27,500 nucleotides of DNA from an uncultured Prevotella sp. (GTDB taxonomy: Bacteria; Bacteroidota; Bacteroidia; Bacteroidales; Bacteroidaceae). The notes below the pieces were generated by a model. The model was not told the origin of the DNA and did no database searches. It worked only from the letters and a program-made list of their open reading frames with translations. Made by a program: the position numbers and the translations under genes. The DNA lies in contig CAAGEG010000124.1 in the NCBI GenBank assembly GCA_900768785.1, forward strand, positions 1-27,500, read 5' to 3'. Below are positions 1 to 8,338 of this stretch, one piece after another. Positions within the stretch are counted from its first letter, which is position 1. Every line of letters begins with the position of its first letter.

Positions 1-156
1 AAAGCAGATTTTTTGCCATTGAAAGTTTTTTGCCTATAATATACAGCTAATCAATTAAATACATGGTGTTTCAGGTCTCTTTTTGACACTTAAGCCCAAA
101 TCTCAATTTTTTTCAAAAGGTGTAATATCTATTGAATCTAAAATTTTTGCGGCTTA

Positions 157-1536
157 TTACATATACCCTAACCAACGCAAGACGTCATTTAGGTTGGCAA
201 CAATCATGAGTAATATAAGAATGCCGAAGCCAATATATTCTGCTTTGATAAGGAAATTCTCGCTTGGTTTGCGACCGGTAATCATTTCATATAACAAGAA
301 CAGCACATGTCCGCCGTCTAATGCTGGTATGGGAAGTATGTTCATGAAAGCAAGAATAATGCTTAGGAAGGCTGTCATGCGCCAAAACATCATCCAGTCC
401 CATGTCGGTGGAAATAGGCTTCCTATAGCCCCAAAGCCACCCAACGATTTAGCTCCGTCTGCCGTAAATACATATTTGAGGTCGTCAACATATCCGCGTA
501 ATATTCCTAAACCATAATTAACACCAGCGGGGAAACTTTCAAAAAAACTATAAGAGATATGTTGTTCTTTGTAATAGTTTGATAAAGTGCTGCGTACGAT
601 ACCAAGTTTCATGCCCTCATCAAAAACAATCTTTACCGTATCTGTTGCTCCATTATCAGATTTGCGTGATAGAACCATAGTTGTTGTCCTGATTTTCATG
701 CTATCCTCATGGCTCTTTGCATTACTCATCATATCGTTGAGAATACTAAGACAGTCGTCATATCCGTTCCAAGAGTCTATGGCTGTTTTACCTATTGCTA
801 CGATACGATCACCCTTTGTTAGTTTTAGGTTTGCAGCAGGAGTGTTTGGTAACACGCTATCAATATCTGCTGGAATAAAAGGACGTGCAAACACAGGCTG
901 TTCTTTCAGCATAGTAAGAAGGCTGATGTCTTCCGGAATGTTGATATCTTTTTTTTCGCCTTGGCGTATCACGGTAACTGTTTTCGCATCTGCTATAGCG
1001 CGATACATGTCAATATCAAATCTCTCTATGTTTTCTCCATCGGCAGAGATAATGATGTCTCCATCATGAAATCCTATTTCCTTTGCCGTTTGGTTGAATT
1101 TCATTCCCATAGACATGTCTTTTAATGAGAAATAAGAGTCTCCCCATGTAAAAAGCACCATAGAATAAATGAAAAGAGCTAAGAGGAAGTTTACAAGTAC
1201 ACCACCTATCATGACAAGTAAACGCTGCCAAGCAGGTTTACTCCTAAACTCCCAAGCCTCTGCCGGTTTCTTCATTTGTTCAGTATCAAACGACTCATCT
1301 ATCATACCTGATATCTTGCAATATCCACCTAAGGGTAGCCAACCAACACCATAGGTGGTATCGCTGTTGCGAGGTTTGAATTCAAATATATGGAACCAGG
1401 GGTCGAAGAATAAGTAAAATTTTTCAACTCTAATACCAAAAAGTTTTGCAAAAAAGAAGTGTCCACCCTCATGAAGAAGCACGAGAATAGAGATGGCCAG
1501 CATGAACTGGAGTAGTCGGATTAAAAATATTTCCAT
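157..1536 (-). CDS. rseP: RseP-type site-2 (intramembrane) zinc metalloprotease
   Basis: Inner-membrane zinc protease of the RseP/S2P family, which cuts transmembrane anchors of anti-sigma factors and spent signal peptides. The 459 residues include the HEGGH zinc-binding motif at 22-26 inside the first membrane segment. A PLGGYCK loop follows. A periplasmic section at roughly 130-330 fits one or two PDZ domains. The second active-site motif, NILPIPALDGGH, lies at 399-410 with the conserved LDG aspartate, followed by a last membrane helix. Length and motif spacing are normal for the family. It is the last gene of the minus-strand operon, 60 bp after dxr, an order common in Bacteroidetes. Its substrate in this organism cannot be told from the sequence. 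Confidence 0.95.
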   Translation of the reverse strand: MEIFLIRLLQFMLAISILVLLHEGGHFFFAKLFGIRVEKFYLFFDPWFHIFEFKPRNSDTTYGVGWLPLGGYCKISGMIDESFDTEQMKKPAEAWEFRSKPAWQRLLVMIGGVLVNFLLALFIYSMVLFTWGDSYFSLKDMSMGMKFNQTAKEIGFHDGDIIISADGENIERFDIDMYRAIADAKTVTVIRQGEKKDINIPEDISLLTMLKEQPVFARPFIPADIDSVLPNTPAANLKLTKGDRIVAIGKTAIDSWNGYDDCLSILNDMMSNAKSHEDSMKIRTTTMVLSRKSDNGATDTVKIVFDEGMKLGIVRSTLSNYYKEQHISYSFFESFPAGVNYGLGILRGYVDDLKYVFTADGAKSLGGFGAIGSLFPPTWDWMMFWRMTAFLSIILAFMNILPIPALDGGHVLFLLYEMITGRKPSENFLIKAEYIGFGILILLMIVANLNDVLRWLGYM

Positions 1537-1596
1537 TTTATATTATTGTTATTGTTGTTACTTACTATTACTGCTTTAATACACTATTGTGTTGGA

Positions 1597-2754
1597 TTAA
1601 AGTTTTTGCATCAATTCGTTAGCTACGAGCCTCGCTTCTGCATCTGTAGCAACATAGTCTTCAAAATCGGAGCTGTTATGGAAAGCTACTGTTTGCATAG
1701 TCTTTTCAATAATATCCGCCATTTGAATAAAACTGCAACGGTCTTCGAGGAAGCCTTTGTTAACTATTTCATTGGCTGCATTCAGTATGCATGGCATGTT
1801 CCCACCTTGACGAATAGCTTCAAAAGCTAATGCAAGACAGCGAAACTTTTTGAGGTCTGGTTCAAAAAACTCTAACGGTTTATGAAACAAGTTAAGACGT
1901 TCTCCGTTAAGATGTATTCTGTCAGGATAAGTAAAGGCATATTGAATTGGCAGGCGCATGTCTGGCACACCAAGTTGAGCTTTTACAGCACCATCAGTAA
2001 ATTGTACGGCACTATGAATAATGCTTTGAGGATGTATAAGCACTTGTATCTTGTCTGCAGAAATTCCAAACAACCATTTAGCTTCAATAACCTCAAAACC
2101 CTTGTTCATCATTGTGGCACTATCAATAGTAATCTTCGCACCCATATTCCATGTAGGATGTTTTAGTGCATCGGCTTTTGTCACATAAGCAAGTTGCTCT
2201 TCTGACATTGTGCGAAATGGACCTCCGGAGGCTGTAAGTAAGATTTTCTCTATTTCATTATCCCCTTCACCAGCCAAACATTGGAAGATAGCAGAGTGCT
2301 CACTATCTACCGGAATTATCGGAGATTGATATTCTCTTGCCAAACGACATATTAATTCGCCAGCAACGACAAGAGTTTCTTTGTTGGCAAGGCAAATTTT
2401 TTTGCGTGCCATGATAGCGTGTATTGTAGGATTTAGCCCCGCAAAGCCTACCATAGCCGTAAGAACCATATCAATAGGACCGGCTTCAACAATATCATCT
2501 ATAGCCTTACTACCTGCATATACCTTGATATCTGGCATGTCTGATAGAAGTTCTTTAAGATGGTCATATTTTTCTTCATTAGCAATTATCACAGCAGCCG
2601 GTCTGAATTGTCTTGCTTGTCGTGCAAGTTCCTCAACCTTGTTGTTGGCAGTTAGACAATAAACCTCAAACAAATCAGGATGTTCTGCTATTACTTCTAA
2701 TGCCTGAGTGCCTATAGAGCCGGTAGAACCGAGTATGGCTATTTGTTTTTTCAT
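1597..2754 (-). CDS. dxr: 1-deoxy-D-xylulose 5-phosphate reductoisomerase
   Basis: Second enzyme of the MEP isoprenoid pathway: NADPH-dependent conversion of DXP to 2-C-methyl-D-erythritol 4-phosphate in the cytoplasm. The 385-residue protein opens with the NADPH-binding GSTGSIG motif at 9-15. The metal ligands appear as D150 and E152 in VDSEHS, and E221 in NKGFE, the same spacing as in the E. coli enzyme. NKETLVVAGE at 124-133 is also diagnostic. It sits 24 bp downstream of rimM and 60 bp upstream of rseP. The MEP pathway supplies polyprenyl phosphates, the lipid carriers that the surface-glycan genes further right need. A second MEP-family protein (IspD-like, 21297-22010) lies elsewhere in the window but is probably not its pathway partner. 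Confidence 0.98.
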   Translation of the reverse strand: MKKQIAILGSTGSIGTQALEVIAEHPDLFEVYCLTANNKVEELARQARQFRPAAVIIANEEKYDHLKELLSDMPDIKVYAGSKAIDDIVEAGPIDMVLTAMVGFAGLNPTIHAIMARKKICLANKETLVVAGELICRLAREYQSPIIPVDSEHSAIFQCLAGEGDNEIEKILLTASGGPFRTMSEEQLAYVTKADALKHPTWNMGAKITIDSATMMNKGFEVIEAKWLFGISADKIQVLIHPQSIIHSAVQFTDGAVKAQLGVPDMRLPIQYAFTYPDRIHLNGERLNLFHKPLEFFEPDLKKFRCLALAFEAIRQGGNMPCILNAANEIVNKGFLEDRCSFIQMADIIEKTMQTVAFHNSSDFEDYVATDAEARLVANELMQKL

Positions 2755-2778
2755 ATTCTATATCTAATCTTAATATAT

Positions 2779-3303
2779 TTACAAGTCAAGTAATCCTTCC
2801 GGCAGATAGGTCGTGATTTTGCGCTCATGCCAATTGATGTCGGAAATTAAGTCTTCAGATGCAGGGATAAGTATCTTACGACCATCATTACGCTTGACTT
2901 CAAACAACATATTGCTCGTAGAGTCATCAATATTAATAATGTTACCTACCTTTGAGTCTTCTTTATTAGCGTCAAAAAGGTCAAATCCGACAATCTCATT
3001 CAAGCTTACTCCATATTCGGAATGGTTTGCTATGCTGCGTGGAAAGTAAACATCAGACCCCGTTAACTCCTGCGCTTGATCTTTTGTCTCTATGTCGCAA
3101 AATTTCACAAGTGCGGTATCTTCATTTTTGAAGCGGTATTCTTCCATAAAAAACGGCACGAGAATACCTTTAATCATCAATATAAGATAATCAAAGTCAA
3201 CACGGTCAAATATGTCATCATCAAACATGAACGACAATTCTCCGTTTATTCCATGTGGCTTGCCTATTTTCCCTATCTTGTAAACGTCTTCTTGCTTTAT
3301 CAT
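2779..3303 (-). CDS. rimM: 16S rRNA processing protein RimM
   Basis: Assembly factor for the head of the 30S subunit, which binds ribosomal protein S19. The 174 residues show the family N-terminal motif KIGKIGKPHGINGEL at about 10-24, starting the beta-barrel RimM domain. The C-terminal half ends in a PRC-barrel (LIPASEDLI, then a basic and leucine-rich end, LPEGLLDL). In Proteobacteria rimM usually lies with trmD and rpsP. Here it lies between murA (59 bp upstream) and dxr (24 bp downstream), as in other Bacteroidetes. The initiator ATG at 3303 is the only reasonable start, because the RimM motif follows within ten codons. Confidence 0.95.
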   Translation of the reverse strand: MIKQEDVYKIGKIGKPHGINGELSFMFDDDIFDRVDFDYLILMIKGILVPFFMEEYRFKNEDTALVKFCDIETKDQAQELTGSDVYFPRSIANHSEYGVSLNEIVGFDLFDANKEDSKVGNIINIDDSTSNMLFEVKRNDGRKILIPASEDLISDINWHERKITTYLPEGLLDL

Positions 3304-3362
3304 AATAGCATGAATCGGAAAAGTGGTTATGATGTATTAGCTTTATTAAAAAGCAGAATTGA

Positions 3363-4670
3363 TTAGTCGGTTCTTTTTATATGTGCTCCAAGAGCATTAA
3401 GACGAGCCTCAATATTCTCGTATCCACGATCTATTTGGGCTATGTTGTCAATACGACTTGTGCCATTAGCATATAGTGCGGCAATAAGTAATGCTATGCC
3501 TGCACGTATGTCGGGGCTTGACATCCGTCCTGCCCTAAGAAGTATGTTATGGTCATGACCTACAACAACGGCTCTATGTGGGTCACAAAGAATTATTTGA
3601 GCACCCATATCTATAAGCTTGTCAACAAAGAACAAGCGACTCTCAAACATCTTCTGGTGAAAGAGAACGCTTCCGCGTGCTTGTGTAGCAACAACAAGTA
3701 ATACGGAAATTAGGTCGGGCGTAAGCCCCGGCCATGGGGCATCTGCCAATGTCATGATAGACCCATCAATAAAAGACTCTATTTCATAATGGTCCATTTT
3801 TGGTATAACAATATCATCTCCATCAACAATAATTTTTACACCGAGCTTCCTAAATGTATCCGGTATGATACCAAGATTATGAATTGATACATCTTTTATC
3901 CTTATTCCATCTCCAACCATAGCTGCCATACCGATGAAAGAGCCTACTTCTATCATGTCAGGTAATATTGTATGATCGGTGCCGTGTAGCTTTTCAACCC
4001 CGACAATGGTAAGCAGATTAGAGGCTATTCCGCTTATTTGTGCTCCCATTTTGTTGAGCATGTGGCATAGTTGCTGAATATATGGCTCGCAAGCAGCGTT
4101 GTAGATTGTTGTAGTTCCCTTTGCGAGTACAGCCGCCATGATGATATTGGCGGTTCCGGTAACAGATGCTTCATCAAGCAACATATAATTACCACACAGA
4201 TTGCTACCGTCAATCTCAAACGTACCACGCTCGTCATTATGAGTAAATGTTGCTCCAAGATATTTAAAACCAAGAAAATGAGTATCCAAACGCCTTCTTC
4301 CGATCTTATCGCCTCCAGGTTTAGTTACCACAGCCTTGCCAAATCGTGACAACAAAGGACCTATCATAAGCACGCTACCCCTTAATGACGCACAGTTGTG
4401 TATGAATTGGTCGCTCTCAAGATAGTCAAGATTAATCTTTTCTGCACAAAAAGAATACTCGTTTTTGGATATTCTTTCCACTTTAACCCCTATGTCTTTA
4501 AGAAGTTTTATGAGGTTATTAACATCAAGAATGTCCGGAATGTTCTTGATTGTGACACAATCTGATGTAAGTAAAGAGGCACAGATTACTTCCAATGCTT
4601 CGTTTTTGGCTCCTTGCGGAGTGATTGTTCCACTTAGTGGATGTCCTCCTTCTATGATAAAAGATCCCAT
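3363..4670 (-). CDS. murA: UDP-N-acetylglucosamine 1-carboxyvinyltransferase (MurA, Asp-type)
   Basis: First committed step of peptidoglycan synthesis: enolpyruvyl transfer from PEP to UDP-GlcNAc in the cytoplasm. The 435 residues match the EPSP-synthase fold family. The substrate-binding GAKNE lies at 20-24, with K22 and N23 at the usual positions. The catalytic loop reads PGGDKIGRRRLDTH from residue 118, so residue 121, equivalent to Cys115 of E. coli MurA, is Asp. Asp at this site is known in other bacteria and goes with activity that fosfomycin does not inactivate. The protein is otherwise full length with no breaks, so I read it as active. It is 63 bp after the DUF4290 gene and 59 bp before rimM. 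Confidence 0.97.
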   Translation of the reverse strand: MGSFIIEGGHPLSGTITPQGAKNEALEVICASLLTSDCVTIKNIPDILDVNNLIKLLKDIGVKVERISKNEYSFCAEKINLDYLESDQFIHNCASLRGSVLMIGPLLSRFGKAVVTKPGGDKIGRRRLDTHFLGFKYLGATFTHNDERGTFEIDGSNLCGNYMLLDEASVTGTANIIMAAVLAKGTTTIYNAACEPYIQQLCHMLNKMGAQISGIASNLLTIVGVEKLHGTDHTILPDMIEVGSFIGMAAMVGDGIRIKDVSIHNLGIIPDTFRKLGVKIIVDGDDIVIPKMDHYEIESFIDGSIMTLADAPWPGLTPDLISVLLVVATQARGSVLFHQKMFESRLFFVDKLIDMGAQIILCDPHRAVVVGHDHNILLRAGRMSSPDIRAGIALLIAALYANGTSRIDNIAQIDRGYENIEARLNALGAHIKRTD

Positions 4671-4733
4671 TTCTTGAGCTTTTTATACTAAAAATAAAAC
4701 GAATGATATATCACTTAAAACCAAATATCCCAA

Positions 4734-5330
4734 TTATCTCTTCTTCTTTTTCTTGTCAACAGGTTCTTTAGCAACAGAGACATCAAACTTAAACTTGTCA
4801 AGATCAAGTTGTATTATCCCATCAGTAAAACGAGCCAAGTCTGAAATAATCTTTTCGTCATCGTTTGAGCCATGACTCCATTGTATAAGATTTCGTTTCA
4901 TCTGATTGGCTGTGAGTTTTGTCAAAGCATCTCTTTCTTTACCGGCAGGCATGGTCTTTAAGCGTTCAAATAGTTGGAACACCAAACTTCCATAATGTTT
5001 AACCGGATTTTTTTCTTTAGAATAACCAATGGGTTGAGGCTTTTGCTCCATGCTTTTAGCTTTACTGATGTCAACAGGATAGTCAATATCAAGTTTGAAA
5101 TCGCTCATTATAGCAAGATGATCCCATAGCTTTTGTTTGTAATCGGCATTTTCTTTACTTTGTGGAAACATTCGTTCCATGATACTGATTATTGTTTTTG
5201 CGCATAGTTGCCTTTCTTCTTTGTCGTTTAAAGAAACGGCATATTCAACCATTTTCTGAACTTCTCGTCCGTATTCCGGCTGAATGAGCTGCTCCCTTTG
5301 CGTATTATAGTCTAATCCTTCTATGTTCAT
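4734..5330 (-). CDS. DUF4290 family protein
   Basis: A 198-residue soluble protein of the Bacteroidetes-specific DUF4290 family, recognised from its opening (MNIEGLDYNTQREQLIQPEY), its position between tsaB and murA, and its typical length. No signal peptide or membrane segment is visible. The composition is charged and mostly helical. The C terminus is a run of lysines and an arginine (KKKKKR), which could bind nucleic acid, but that is a guess. It lies 31 bp from tsaB and 63 bp from murA, so it is almost certainly co-transcribed with tRNA-modification, peptidoglycan and ribosome-assembly genes. Its biochemical role is unknown to me. Confidence 0.9.
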   Translation of the reverse strand: MNIEGLDYNTQREQLIQPEYGREVQKMVEYAVSLNDKEERQLCAKTIISIMERMFPQSKENADYKQKLWDHLAIMSDFKLDIDYPVDISKAKSMEQKPQPIGYSKEKNPVKHYGSLVFQLFERLKTMPAGKERDALTKLTANQMKRNLIQWSHGSNDDEKIISDLARFTDGIIQLDLDKFKFDVSVAKEPVDKKKKKR

Positions 5331-5361
5331 AGTCTAAATAGTTGTCAAATATTTATCAATT

Positions 5362-6051
5362 TTATATAAGTTTCTTTGGTGCTTGTGCAACAAAATCCTT
5401 AAGATAGAATGGCACAAAATAGGCTACATCTTCAAATTTCTCTTCTCTGTATTTCTTTTCAGCAAGAGGAAACATGTTTTTTGCCAAAGGCTTAATATCT
5501 TTAATAAGAATAGCGTTCCCGTTATTTATCTCTTTTATACATTTGCATGCCCCGTTGCCAAAGAATAGCACTTGATGCTCTTTTAGAAACTTACTATAAG
5601 TATTTGCGTCAACAATATCTGCTTGTATTGGGCGTATCTCATTTAATGCCTTATCATAGATTGCCGCATAGACTTCCATTCGTCGTGCATCAAGCATAGG
5701 ACAAATAAGCGAACCATCGTCAATATCGTTATATAATAGCACGGGAACGGCAAGAATTTCAAGGGTTGGCACAGATATAAGTTTTATATTGCGTCCGTAA
5801 CATATACCTTTTGCCATAGAAGTTCCTATGCGCAAACCGGTATAAGAGCCGGGACCACAACTTACGGCAACAGCATCAAGAGTCATGTTTCTGCTATCAA
5901 CATAAGAGAGAGCCTGCTCTACGAAGATGCCTAATTTTATTGCATGATTGGGGCCACTATGATCCTCGCGATAAAACAAGCATTCACCGTCTTGTGTTAC
6001 TGCCAATGAGCAAATATCTGTACTTGTCTCTATATTTAAAATACAAGGCAT
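5362..6051 (-). CDS. tsaB: tRNA t6A37 biosynthesis protein TsaB
   Basis: Non-catalytic ASKHA-fold partner of TsaD in the complex that makes N6-threonylcarbamoyladenosine at position 37 of ANN-decoding tRNAs. The 229 residues begin ILNIETSTDICSLAV, the phosphate-1 strand of the fold, and carry the diagnostic GPGSYTGLR at 66-74. It lacks the HxxxH metal site of TsaD, so it is TsaB. It is the first gene of the minus-strand operon. Its start at 6051 lies only about 27 nt downstream of a TATTTTTG -7 box, in the intergenic region shared with yicC. Confidence 0.95.
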   Translation of the reverse strand: MPCILNIETSTDICSLAVTQDGECLFYREDHSGPNHAIKLGIFVEQALSYVDSRNMTLDAVAVSCGPGSYTGLRIGTSMAKGICYGRNIKLISVPTLEILAVPVLLYNDIDDGSLICPMLDARRMEVYAAIYDKALNEIRPIQADIVDANTYSKFLKEHQVLFFGNGACKCIKEINNGNAILIKDIKPLAKNMFPLAEKKYREEKFEDVAYFVPFYLKDFVAQAPKKLI

Positions 6052-6077
6052 AAAAATTTATATATATAAATGAAATG

Positions 6078-6085
6078 CAAAAATA
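6078..6085 (-). promoter_or_regulatory. -7 box of the tsaB operon promoter
   Basis: On the minus strand TATTTTTG matches the Bacteroidetes -7 consensus TAnnTTTG exactly and lies about 27 nt before the tsaB start. A clear TTTG at -33 is not visible (nearest candidates are poor), so the call rests on one box and on its position in an 87-bp divergent intergenic region. Confidence 0.5.
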
Positions 6086-6107
6086 AGGTTTTTTCCGAAG
6101 AAAGATG

Positions 6108-6115
6108 TACTTTTG
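6108..6115 (+). promoter_or_regulatory. -7 box of the yicC-gmk-nadD promoter
   Basis: TACTTTTG is an exact TAnnTTTG match 23 nt before the yicC start. A T-run at 6089-6094 lies roughly where a -33 element could be, but there is no clean TTTG. The box lies 22 bp away from the tsaB -7 box on the other strand, so the two promoters overlap back to back. Confidence 0.5.
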
Positions 6116-6138
6116 CAAAAAATTAACTACAAAGTTTT

Positions 6139-7014
6139 ATGATACACTCTATGACCGGTTATGGCAAATTTGTCGTAACTTTCAACGAAAAGAAGATAAA
6201 TATTGAGCTTAAATCTTTAAATAGTAAATTGTTGGATCTTTCTACTCGAATAGCTCCAATCTATAGAGAGAAGGAGATGGAGATACGTCAAATGATTTCT
6301 CAATCTTTGATAAGAGGAAAGATAGACTTCTCTATTTGGGTCGAAAAAGACGATACTTCAGTTGCTACACCTATCAACTCGGTACTCGTAGAAACTTATT
6401 ATAAACAACTGAAAGACCTTTCTCAAAGTATTGGAATACCCGAACCGCAAGATTGGTTTACCACTCTTATGAGAATGCCCGATGTGCTTACTAAGAGCGA
6501 TATTGAGGAACTAAGCGAAGAAGAATGGGCTATTGTTAGCGAAGGTATAAAGAACGCTTTATCGGAAATAGTGCGTTTCCGTCAGCAAGAGGGTGAAGCA
6601 TTATATACAAAGTTCTGCGAGAAACTTGACAATATATCATCTTTACTCGTGTCTATAGAGTCTTACGAGAAGCAGAGAGTAGATAAAATACGTGCAAGGA
6701 TTGTAGAAAATCTCAATAATCTTGTGGGTGTTGATTATGACAACAATCGTTTGGAGCAAGAACTCATTTATTATATAGAGAAATTGGATATTAGTGAGGA
6801 AAAACAACGCTTGGCTAATCATCTTAAATATTTTCGTGAGACTATGACCGAAGGCGTTGGACAAGGAAAAAAACTTGGGTTTATAGCTCAAGAAATGGGA
6901 CGTGAGATAAATACTACGGGTAGTAAGAGCAATCATGCCGAAATGCAAAACCTTGTAGTTATGATGAAAGATGAACTTGAACAGATAAAAGAACAAGTTC
7001 TAAACGTGCTTTAA
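6139..7014 (+). CDS. yicC: YicC family endoribonuclease
   Basis: A 291-residue YicC family protein. The E. coli member is an endoribonuclease that cuts some small RNAs. The N terminus (IHSMTGYGK, with SMTGYG at 4-9) and the later ELKSLNSK segment are diagnostic. The C-terminal DUF1732 part contains GKKLGFIAQEMGREINTTGSKS, whose acidic and polar residues are the likely active-site region. The middle is helical and charged. It is first of a plus-strand operon with gmk 4 bp downstream and nadD after that. A yicC-gmk pair is widespread in bacteria. Confidence 0.93.
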   Translation: MIHSMTGYGKFVVTFNEKKINIELKSLNSKLLDLSTRIAPIYREKEMEIRQMISQSLIRGKIDFSIWVEKDDTSVATPINSVLVETYYKQLKDLSQSIGIPEPQDWFTTLMRMPDVLTKSDIEELSEEEWAIVSEGIKNALSEIVRFRQQEGEALYTKFCEKLDNISSLLVSIESYEKQRVDKIRARIVENLNNLVGVDYDNNRLEQELIYYIEKLDISEEKQRLANHLKYFRETMTEGVGQGKKLGFIAQEMGREINTTGSKSNHAEMQNLVVMMKDELEQIKEQVLNVL

Positions 7015-7018
7015 CGAT

Positions 7019-7600
7019 ATGTGTAGCAAGATGAGAGGTAAGGTATTTATCTTTTCCGCTCCGAGCGGAAGTGGAAAAAGTAGTGTTATAGGGCAACTTC
7101 TGCCGCATAAAGAACTAAACATGCATTTTAGCATCTCGTGTACGAGCAGACCTCCGCGTGGTACTGAGCGTGACGGAGTTGAATATTTCTTCCTTTCTCC
7201 GCAAGAGTTTCGTCATCGTATTGATAATGATGAGTTTCTTGAATATGAGGAAGTATATAAGGATAGATACTATGGGACCCTTAAAACCCAAGTAGAAAGC
7301 CAACTTGAAAAGGGTGATAATGTGGTGCTTGATGTTGATGTTAAAGGTGCATGTAATATAAAAAGATATTATGGAGACAAGGCTTTGAGTATTTTTATTC
7401 AACCGCCATCATTAGAAGAACTTCGCCGACGACTTGAAAGTAGGGGAACAGATGCTCCCGATGTTATTGAGGAGCGCATCTCACGTGCAGAGTTTGAACT
7501 TTCTTTTGCTAAAGATTTTGATAAGGTTATAGTAAATGACGATATCAATATTGCTGTTGATGAAGCTCTAAAAGCAATAAAACAGTTTATTGCTATTTGA
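7019..7600 (+). CDS. gmk: Guanylate kinase
   Basis: Cytoplasmic kinase converting GMP and ATP to GDP and ADP. The Walker A loop PSGSGKSS is at 15-22. The GMP-binding SCTSRPPRGTERDGVEYFF segment follows at about 42-60, and the acidic strand LDVDVKGA comes later. The length of 193 residues is normal. Two starts are possible: the ATG at 7019, which gives a four-residue prefix, or the ATG at 7031, whose product MRGKVFIFSAPSG fits relatives better. No Shine-Dalgarno decides between them. It follows yicC by 4 bp and precedes nadD by 15 bp. Confidence 0.96.
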   Translation: MCSKMRGKVFIFSAPSGSGKSSVIGQLLPHKELNMHFSISCTSRPPRGTERDGVEYFFLSPQEFRHRIDNDEFLEYEEVYKDRYYGTLKTQVESQLEKGDNVVLDVDVKGACNIKRYYGDKALSIFIQPPSLEELRRRLESRGTDAPDVIEERISRAEFELSFAKDFDKVIVNDDINIAVDEALKAIKQFIAI

Positions 7601-7615
7601 AAACAATTTTAACTC

Positions 7616-8197
7616 ATGCGTAAAACCGGTATCTTTGGAGGCTCGTTTAATCCCATTCATAATGGGCATATAAATCTTGCAAGGCAGCTTCTTGATGTTG
7701 TAGGTTTGGATGACGTGTGGTTTGTGGTATCTCCGCACAATCCATTAAAGGATGTTGAGGGATTGGCTGCAGATGATATTCGCTTGCAAATGGCGCAAGA
7801 AGCTCTTGAAAATGAACCTAATATGCAAGCTTCTGATTTTGAATTCAAGTTGTCCAGACCGTCATACATGTATCATACATTACAAGCTTTGAAGGACAAA
7901 TATCCTCATAGAGAGTTCTATCTGCTTATAGGAGCCGACAATTGGGCTTGTTTTGATAAATGGTATGCACATGATGAGATCGTGTCAAACTATAATATCG
8001 TGGTTTATCCTCGTAAGGGAACAGATGTTAATACACAACATTTGCCCGATAGAGTTAGGATTGTTAAGACCGAATTGTATGACATAAGCAGTACACAAAT
8101 ACGCGAATATGTCTCAAAGGGACAATCTTTTGAAAACCTTGTCCCATCGTGCGTGGCGCGAATAATAAGAGAAAACAATTTGTATAAACAACTTTAA
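7616..8197 (+). CDS. nadD: Nicotinate-nucleotide adenylyltransferase
   Basis: Adenylates nicotinate mononucleotide to deamido-NAD in NAD synthesis. The nucleotidyltransferase motif GGSFNPIHNGH is at 8-18, with the HxGH-type histidines that bind ATP phosphates. The second signature ISSTQIR is at 157-163. The 193-residue length is typical. It is the last gene of the yicC-gmk-nadD operon. No terminator hairpin of quality is visible in the 141 bp that follow, which instead carry the promoter of the next gene. Confidence 0.96.
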   Translation: MRKTGIFGGSFNPIHNGHINLARQLLDVVGLDDVWFVVSPHNPLKDVEGLAADDIRLQMAQEALENEPNMQASDFEFKLSRPSYMYHTLQALKDKYPHREFYLLIGADNWACFDKWYAHDEIVSNYNIVVYPRKGTDVNTQHLPDRVRIVKTELYDISSTQIREYVSKGQSFENLVPSCVARIIRENNLYKQL

Positions 8198-8286
8198 ACC
8201 CAAATGGTTGATAGACCAATATGTCGTTTCATAGAGATGTCGGTCATAATAATAATGTATTAAACTCTTGTTTCATTCGCTTTTAT

Positions 8287-8317
8287 TTTGCATTTCGCTT
8301 AACTTGCACTATCTTTG
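8287..8317 (+). promoter_or_regulatory. Bacteroidetes-type promoter for the envelope-modification operon
   Basis: TTTG at 8287-8290 and TATCTTTG at 8310-8317 are separated by 19 bp. This is an ideal match to the Bacteroidetes sigma-factor consensus (TTTG, N19-21, TAnnTTTG). The start codon at 8339 lies 21 nt downstream of the -7 box, giving a short leader. It probably drives the phosphoethanolamine-transferase-like gene and the two acyltransferase genes. Confidence 0.75.
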
Positions 8318-8338
8318 TCCCCAAAAATTAATTAATAG

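Noticed and set aside
587..1069. 160-codon open frame antisense to rseP
   Set aside because: It lies fully inside rseP on the other strand, shows no family-like sequence, and has no promoter.
8204..8217. Small inverted repeat TGGT/ACCA after nadD as a terminator
   Set aside because: The stem is only four base pairs and no T-run follows.
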